From an uncultured Leucothrix sp. (lineage in GTDB: Bacteria; Pseudomonadota; Gammaproteobacteria; Thiotrichales; Thiotrichaceae): a stretch of 9,178 nt of DNA. Position numbers and translations under genes: made by a program. Within the stretch, counting starts at the first letter, position 1; the number at the start of each line of letters is the position of its first letter. Below are positions 5,711 through 9,178 of this stretch, piece by piece. The notes under the pieces were generated by a model that saw nothing but the letters and a program-made list of their open reading frames with translations, was not told the DNA's origin and did no database searches. Location: NCBI GenBank assembly GCA_937923375.1, contig CALAJG010000088.1, forward strand, positions 1 through 9,178. Direction: 5' to 3'.

Positions 5711-6592
5711 ATGAAAATAGCGTTTTTTGGTACCGGTAACATGGGCAATCCCATAGCCGCCAATCTAATTCGTAGTGGTGAGTTTGAGGTAGCGGTTTTT
5801 GACCTTGATAAATCAAAAGCAGAAGATCTAATAAGCCTGGGTGCCAGCTGGATCAGCGATATTCAAAGCAGCCTGGCTCAGGCAGATATCATTATGACAT
5901 CGCTACCTGGGCCTGTGCAGGTGAAAGCGCTCGGTGAAAATGAGATATTTCCTTATGCCAAATCGGGCGCTATCTGGATCGATCTAAGCACCAATAACCT
6001 GGCAACCGGACAAGCGTTGCTAGCACAATCGAAAAACAGTGGACTGCACTTTTTGGATGCGCCGGTTTCAGGCGGAGATGAGGGTGCACGAGCAGGCAGT
6101 CTTAGTATCTATGTCGGCGGTGATAAAGCAGTATTTGAACGGCACCGGTTTGTCTTCGATGTAATAGGCGGAGACATTAAACACCTCGGCCAATCAGGAG
6201 CTGGCTACGCAGCAAAAATATCACAGGTCATACTTTGCTATTTGCACTCAATTGCCCTCTCAGAAGCGATGATGCTAGGGGTTAAAGCCGGCGTTAATGC
6301 AGCTGAAATGCTAAACATCATTCAAAACAGCACCGGGCGCAGCTATGTGGCTGATCGATATGGTCCGCCAATACTTAATGGCGACTATGACCCTTCGTTT
6401 GCATTAGGCCTTGCACTGAAAGATATGCGTTTGGCTATGGAGTTAGCCGATACTTTGGACATTACGCTACCCATGTCAGCATTGGTCACAGAAACTTACG
6501 CCAAGGCCTGTGAAAAATATGGCGCGGACGCCAATCACCTTATTGCAGTTAAACTGCTGGAAGATGCTAGCGGTACTTTACTAAGAGCTTAA
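5711..6592 (+). CDS. Beta-hydroxyacid dehydrogenase (3-hydroxyisobutyrate / tartronate-semialdehyde reductase-like)
   Basis: A 293-residue NAD(P)-dependent oxidoreductase, the normal length for the 3-hydroxyisobutyrate dehydrogenase / 2-hydroxy-3-oxopropionate reductase family. The N-terminal Rossmann signature is GTGNMGNPIAANL (7-19); D31 after the second strand favours NAD(H). Next come DLSTN (91-95), the substrate-binding DAPVSGG (116-122), and the catalytic region GAGYAAKIS with K169. The usual NN or NQ two residues further on is Q172-V173 here, which is unusual. KD at 237-238 in the C-terminal helical domain is conserved. The ATG at 5711 is preferred over GTG at 5702 because of the ribosome site. 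It is the first gene of an operon with a class II aldolase homologue (20 bases on) and an enolase-superfamily enzyme. It probably interconverts a hydroxy acid and a semialdehyde in that pathway; the substrate is unknown. Confidence 0.9.
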   Translation: MKIAFFGTGNMGNPIAANLIRSGEFEVAVFDLDKSKAEDLISLGASWISDIQSSLAQADIIMTSLPGPVQVKALGENEIFPYAKSGAIWIDLSTNNLATGQALLAQSKNSGLHFLDAPVSGGDEGARAGSLSIYVGGDKAVFERHRFVFDVIGGDIKHLGQSGAGYAAKISQVILCYLHSIALSEAMMLGVKAGVNAAEMLNIIQNSTGRSYVADRYGPPILNGDYDPSFALGLALKDMRLAMELADTLDITLPMSALVTETYAKACEKYGADANHLIAVKLLEDASGTLLRA

Positions 6593-6600
6593 ACTACCTT

Positions 6601-6604
6601 GGAG
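6601..6604 (+). promoter_or_regulatory. Shine-Dalgarno that fixes the aldolase start at 6613
   Basis: GGAG at 6601-6604 stands 8 bases before ATG at 6613. A GTG three codons earlier (6604) overlaps the element and is therefore rejected as the start. Confidence 0.6.
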
Positions 6605-6612
6605 TGTTAAGA

Positions 6613-7377
6613 ATGAAACAAGAAGTCGTAGCAGATGATTTTAAAAATGCCGTCGCGGCCAGTGCTGAGGAATGGCAGGCTAGGATCGATTTAGCGGCAA
6701 TGTTTCGTCTCACCCAAATGATGGGTTGGGATGACACGGTCTGGAATCATATCACCGCACGCGTGCCGGGAACTGATCACCAGTTTTTCATGCATCGCTT
6801 TGGTCTTCTTTATGAAGAAGTCACTGCGTCTAACCTAATAAAAGTCGATGAAGAAGGGAATGTGCTAGACGGCCCACCGGATGTCAATACCGCTGGCTTT
6901 GTCATCCACAGTGCCATCCATTTGCACCATCCGGAAAATCATTTTGTATTTCATGCACACCCGCCATCAGCGCTGGCCGCTACAGTGTTTGAAGATGGCA
7001 TTCCATTTCTGGTACAGGATTCTTCAATGCTTTACGGCAAGATTGGTTATCACGCCTGGGAAGGGCTCTCTGTTGATCTGGATGAGCGCTTTCGTATCGC
7101 TGAAAACCTCAGTGACAATAAGTGTTTAGTCATGCGCAACCATGGTTTCCTTACCGTTGGTAAAACGGCTGGTGAAGCATTCATGAATATGTATTACCTG
7201 ATTCGCCTCTGCGAAACAGCGCTACAAGTACATGCTACCGATTTGAAGGTCGACCCAGCTGATTCGGCATTGTGGAAAATGTCCTGCGAACAATACGCCG
7301 CATTTTCGCCTGGTAAACATGAGTGGCCTGCCTTATTACGACGTGCCGATCGTCATGACCCTTCTTATAAAAATTAG
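6613..7377 (+). CDS. Class II aldolase/adducin family protein
   Basis: A 254-residue single-domain cytoplasmic protein of the class II aldolase/adducin fold. Divalent-metal histidines are visible: H114 and H116 in FHAHPPSA, and H177 in RNHG. Upstream blocks NHITARVPG (45-53), FGLLYEEVTASNLIKVD (63-79) and the stretch from N92 to H99 (AGFVIHS) are of the adducin-like bacterial branch. Counting 19 residues back from H114, the place of the catalytic Glu73 in E. coli FucA is G95, so the classic fuculose-phosphate aldolase acid is missing. It may act as a metal-dependent retro-aldolase, decarboxylase or other lyase on a keto acid; this is inference. It lies 20 bases after the beta-HAD gene and 41 before the enolase gene, on the same strand, clearly one operon. 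No phosphosugar context is seen. Confidence 0.9.
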   Translation: MKQEVVADDFKNAVAASAEEWQARIDLAAMFRLTQMMGWDDTVWNHITARVPGTDHQFFMHRFGLLYEEVTASNLIKVDEEGNVLDGPPDVNTAGFVIHSAIHLHHPENHFVFHAHPPSALAATVFEDGIPFLVQDSSMLYGKIGYHAWEGLSVDLDERFRIAENLSDNKCLVMRNHGFLTVGKTAGEAFMNMYYLIRLCETALQVHATDLKVDPADSALWKMSCEQYAAFSPGKHEWPALLRRADRHDPSYKN

Positions 7378-7400
7378 ACGACCAACTGTACGTCTGTTTT
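7376..7400 (+). terminator. Weak hairpin plus T-run between aldolase and enolase genes
   Basis: AGACG (7376-7380) pairs with CGTCT (7391-7395), extendable by AC/GT with one bulged A, giving about 7 bp and a 5-base loop, followed by GTTTT. The stem begins within the aldolase stop codon. It is too weak for a full terminator and could be an attenuator or an RNA processing site that lowers expression of the last gene. Confidence 0.3.
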
Positions 7401-7418
7401 GAATAGAGATGACTCACA

Positions 7419-8507
7419 ATGAAAATTACCAAACTTGAGACCCAGTTGGTTAATGTACCGTTGGATAAACCAATCAGCACGGCTATTCACTCGATGCAGT
7501 CGGTGGGCTGTGTGTTGGTGTCGGTTCATGCGGACTCAGGTTTAGTGGGTGAGGGGTACTGCTTTACCTTAAATGCAGTACGGCTTAAGGCGTTTGACGA
7601 TGTAATTCAAAGCTTTTCCCCGATGGTAATTGGGCAAGATGCTGATTTTATTGAAGGTATTTGGGAAGACATCTATCTGTCGCTTAACGCGATGGGCCAA
7701 AAAGGCATTACCATTGGCGCTTTGTCGGCTGTCGATACGGCGCTTTGGGATTTGCAAGGCAAGTCGCTGGGCAAGCCCTTGCACCGTTTGTTTGGCGCCT
7801 GTCGCAGCCGCATCAAGACCTATGCATCGGGCGGTTTATGGCTTTCTCAAACGATTGATGAACTTACTGCAGAAGCGGAACACTTTATCGACCAAGGGTT
7901 CCGCTCCATGAAAATACGCGTGGGCAAACCTAATTGGCGGGAAGATGTAACGAGAGTTAAGGCCGTTCGCGAAGCCATTGGTACGCAAGTCGAACTGCTG
8001 GCTGATGCCAATCAATCACTTAATGCTAAGCAAGCAATAAAACTGGGGCGTGAACTTGAGGAGTTTGAGCTGGGCTGGTTGGAAGAGCCAGTTGGTGCTC
8101 AGGATTTACAAGGACACGCTGAAATTCGTAAGCGCTTAGACATGCCCATAGCATCAGGGGAAACAGAATATACCCGTTATGGCATGAAAGCGATGATTGA
8201 GGCGCGCGCCTGCGACATTCTGATGCCAGATTTACAACGTATTGGTGGTCTGACTGAAATGCGTAAGGTGGCTGCGCTGGCAGCTAGCTTTGATATGCCT
8301 ATATCCACGCACATATTTACTGAGCAAAGCCTGTGTTTTGCAGGCTCTACACCCAACTGCATTTCGGTTGAGCACATGCCGTGGTTTGCGCCGCTGTTCA
8401 ACGAAAAAATGGAGATTGTTGAAGGTGAGTTGGTGATTCCTGAGCGAGCAGGAACCGGATTTACCTTCAATGACGAAGCGCTACAGCGTTATCGTTTCAC
8501 TCGTTAA
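7419..8507 (+). CDS. Mandelate racemase/muconate lactonizing-type enolase superfamily enzyme
   Basis: A 362-residue enolase-superfamily protein with an N-terminal capping domain (about 1-125) and a C-terminal barrel. Catalytic residues line up with mandelate racemase with a constant offset of one: K165 and R167 (KIR where MR has KxK), metal ligands D196 (LLADANQ), E222 (WLEEP) and E248 (SGET), the Asp-His dyad D271 (PDLQ) and H298 (STHIF), and E318 (SVEH). The dyad places it in the MR subgroup, whose members mostly racemise or dehydrate sugar acids and related hydroxy acids after proton abstraction next to a carboxylate. It is therefore probably an acid-sugar dehydratase, but the substrate is unknown. 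It is last in the operon behind a beta-HAD and an aldolase homologue. The ribosome site is weak (AGAGATGA, about 6 bases before ATG). Mg2+ dependence is expected. Confidence 0.92.
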   Translation: MKITKLETQLVNVPLDKPISTAIHSMQSVGCVLVSVHADSGLVGEGYCFTLNAVRLKAFDDVIQSFSPMVIGQDADFIEGIWEDIYLSLNAMGQKGITIGALSAVDTALWDLQGKSLGKPLHRLFGACRSRIKTYASGGLWLSQTIDELTAEAEHFIDQGFRSMKIRVGKPNWREDVTRVKAVREAIGTQVELLADANQSLNAKQAIKLGRELEEFELGWLEEPVGAQDLQGHAEIRKRLDMPIASGETEYTRYGMKAMIEARACDILMPDLQRIGGLTEMRKVAALAASFDMPISTHIFTEQSLCFAGSTPNCISVEHMPWFAPLFNEKMEIVEGELVIPERAGTGFTFNDEALQRYRFTR

Positions 8508-8521
8508 AAGCAGTCAAGAGA

Positions 8522-9154
8522 CTACTTTGTTCCAAACATGCGGTCTCCAGCATCTCCCAAGCCCGGCATTATGTAGCCCTGCTCATTGAGACAGTCATCT
8601 AAACTCGCGGTCACAATGGGTACATCCGGATGCGCCTGCTTCATTCTGGCAACTCCTTCAGGAGCTGCTATCAAACACAAAAACCGAATATTGGTCGCAC
8701 CCGCTTCTTTAAGCATATCAATGGCCGCAACACAGGAGTTACCTGTGGCCAGCATAGGGTCGACGGCTATTACCAAACGATCCTCAAGTTTATTTGGTAC
8801 TTTGAAATAATATTTAACAGGTTTTAGGGTGGCCTCGTCCCGATATAAACCGACAAAGCCGACACGCGCAGAAGGAACCAGATCTAACACACCGTCAAGT
8901 AATCCATTTCCAGCCCTAAGAATTGAGATTAATGCCATTTTCTTTCCCGCCACCACCGGCGCATCAATTTCTTGCATGGGTGTCTGGATTCGCTTGGTAG
9001 ACATCTCCAAATTACGGGTAACTTCATAAGCCAGTAACTGACTTGTTTCTCTTAACAATTGACGAAAATGATTGGTCGGCGTTTTCTGGTCGCGCATATA
9101 GGCTAACTTATGCTGAACCAAAGGGTGGTCGACAACGGTAAGGTGCTGATTCAT
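8522..9154 (-). CDS. upp: Uracil phosphoribosyltransferase
   Basis: Upp makes UMP and pyrophosphate from uracil and PRPP, the key step of uracil salvage, in the cytoplasm. The 210-residue length is close to the E. coli enzyme (208). The PRPP loop is VDPMLATGNS at 131-140. The substrate flap region carries GLYRDEATLKPVKYYFK (102-118), and the uracil-binding C-terminus is GYIMPGLGDAGDRMFGTK (193-210). R80-A81-G82 in the ILRAGNGLLDG block is also conserved. All key residues are present. The start is supported by AAGGA (9163-9167 on the other strand), 8 bases before ATG. It stands alone on its strand within the window: uraA, which follows upp in E. coli, is absent, and the convergent enolase gene ends 14 bases away. 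Its promoter lies mostly beyond the right edge. Confidence 0.97.
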   Translation of the reverse strand: MNQHLTVVDHPLVQHKLAYMRDQKTPTNHFRQLLRETSQLLAYEVTRNLEMSTKRIQTPMQEIDAPVVAGKKMALISILRAGNGLLDGVLDLVPSARVGFVGLYRDEATLKPVKYYFKVPNKLEDRLVIAVDPMLATGNSCVAAIDMLKEAGATNIRFLCLIAAPEGVARMKQAHPDVPIVTASLDDCLNEQGYIMPGLGDAGDRMFGTK

Positions 9155-9178
9155 GTGGCTTTTCCTTAAGATAACTAT

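Noticed and set aside
5711..7377. Assignment to the four-carbon tetronate pathway (LtnD/OtnC type)
   Set aside because: The beta-HAD and class II aldolase pairing is suggestive, but the needed DUF1537 kinase and OtnI isomerase are absent, the beta-HAD catalytic Asn is replaced, and an enolase-type enzyme is present instead.
8177..8470. 97-codon antisense frame inside the enolase gene
   Set aside because: It is opposite the conserved catalytic residues of a well-supported gene and has no domain features of its own.
8508..8525. Terminator between the enolase gene and upp (AGTC-AAGA-GACT)
   Set aside because: The stem is only 4 bp and no adequate T-tract follows on either strand.
1..9178. Mobile element, phage defence system, CRISPR array or RNA gene
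   Set aside because: No transposase, integrase, nuclease or helicase genes, no regularly spaced repeats and no tRNA or rRNA-like sequence were seen; every gene fits a housekeeping or metabolic family.

Overview
The window looks like ordinary chromosome from a free-living gammaproteobacterium. The grounds are the FabV-type enoyl reductase, the DUF6279-type outer-membrane lipoprotein, the E. coli-like Upp, and moderate base composition (judged by eye, not computed). There are nine complete protein genes, all densely packed. I see no RNA genes, mobile elements, CRISPR arrays or prophage genes, and no gene-free stretch longer than 300 bases. Gene order and strand: FAD oxidoreductase (+), fabV (-), GNAT acetyltransferase (+), lipoprotein (+), 2-hydroxyacid dehydrogenase (-), beta-hydroxyacid dehydrogenase (+), class II aldolase/adducin protein (+), mandelate racemase-type enolase (+), upp (-).

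Left part (1-4601): a COG2509-like flavoprotein converges on fabV, their stop codons overlapping by 4 nt. fabV and the acetyltransferase gene diverge from a 170-bp region with two inverted repeats. Between the acetyltransferase and lipoprotein genes lies a 141-bp gap. It opens with an inverted pair of DnaA-box-like 9-mers, one exactly TTATCCACA, which could instead be a terminator stem.

Central and right part (4603-8507): this is the most interesting region. A GhrA-like 2-hydroxyacid dehydrogenase is divergent from a three-gene operon encoding a 3-hydroxyisobutyrate/tartronate-semialdehyde reductase-like enzyme, an adducin-type class II aldolase homologue and a mandelate racemase-subgroup enolase. 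Together these resemble a sugar-acid or hydroxy-acid catabolic route: dehydration, C-C cleavage or decarboxylation, then reduction of the carbonyl product. Each enzyme departs from its textbook family at a catalytic or cofactor position: KxR instead of KxK in the enolase, no Asn after the catalytic Lys in the beta-HAD, Gly where FucA has its catalytic Glu, and an Asp after beta-2 in the GhrA-like protein. No transporter, regulator or kinase gene is present, so the substrate cannot be named. The 169-bp divergent region carries a good promoter for the GhrA-like gene, overlapped by an 11-bp perfect palindrome, and three ATTAAT motifs.

The window ends with upp, uracil phosphoribosyltransferase for pyrimidine salvage, convergent with the enolase gene.
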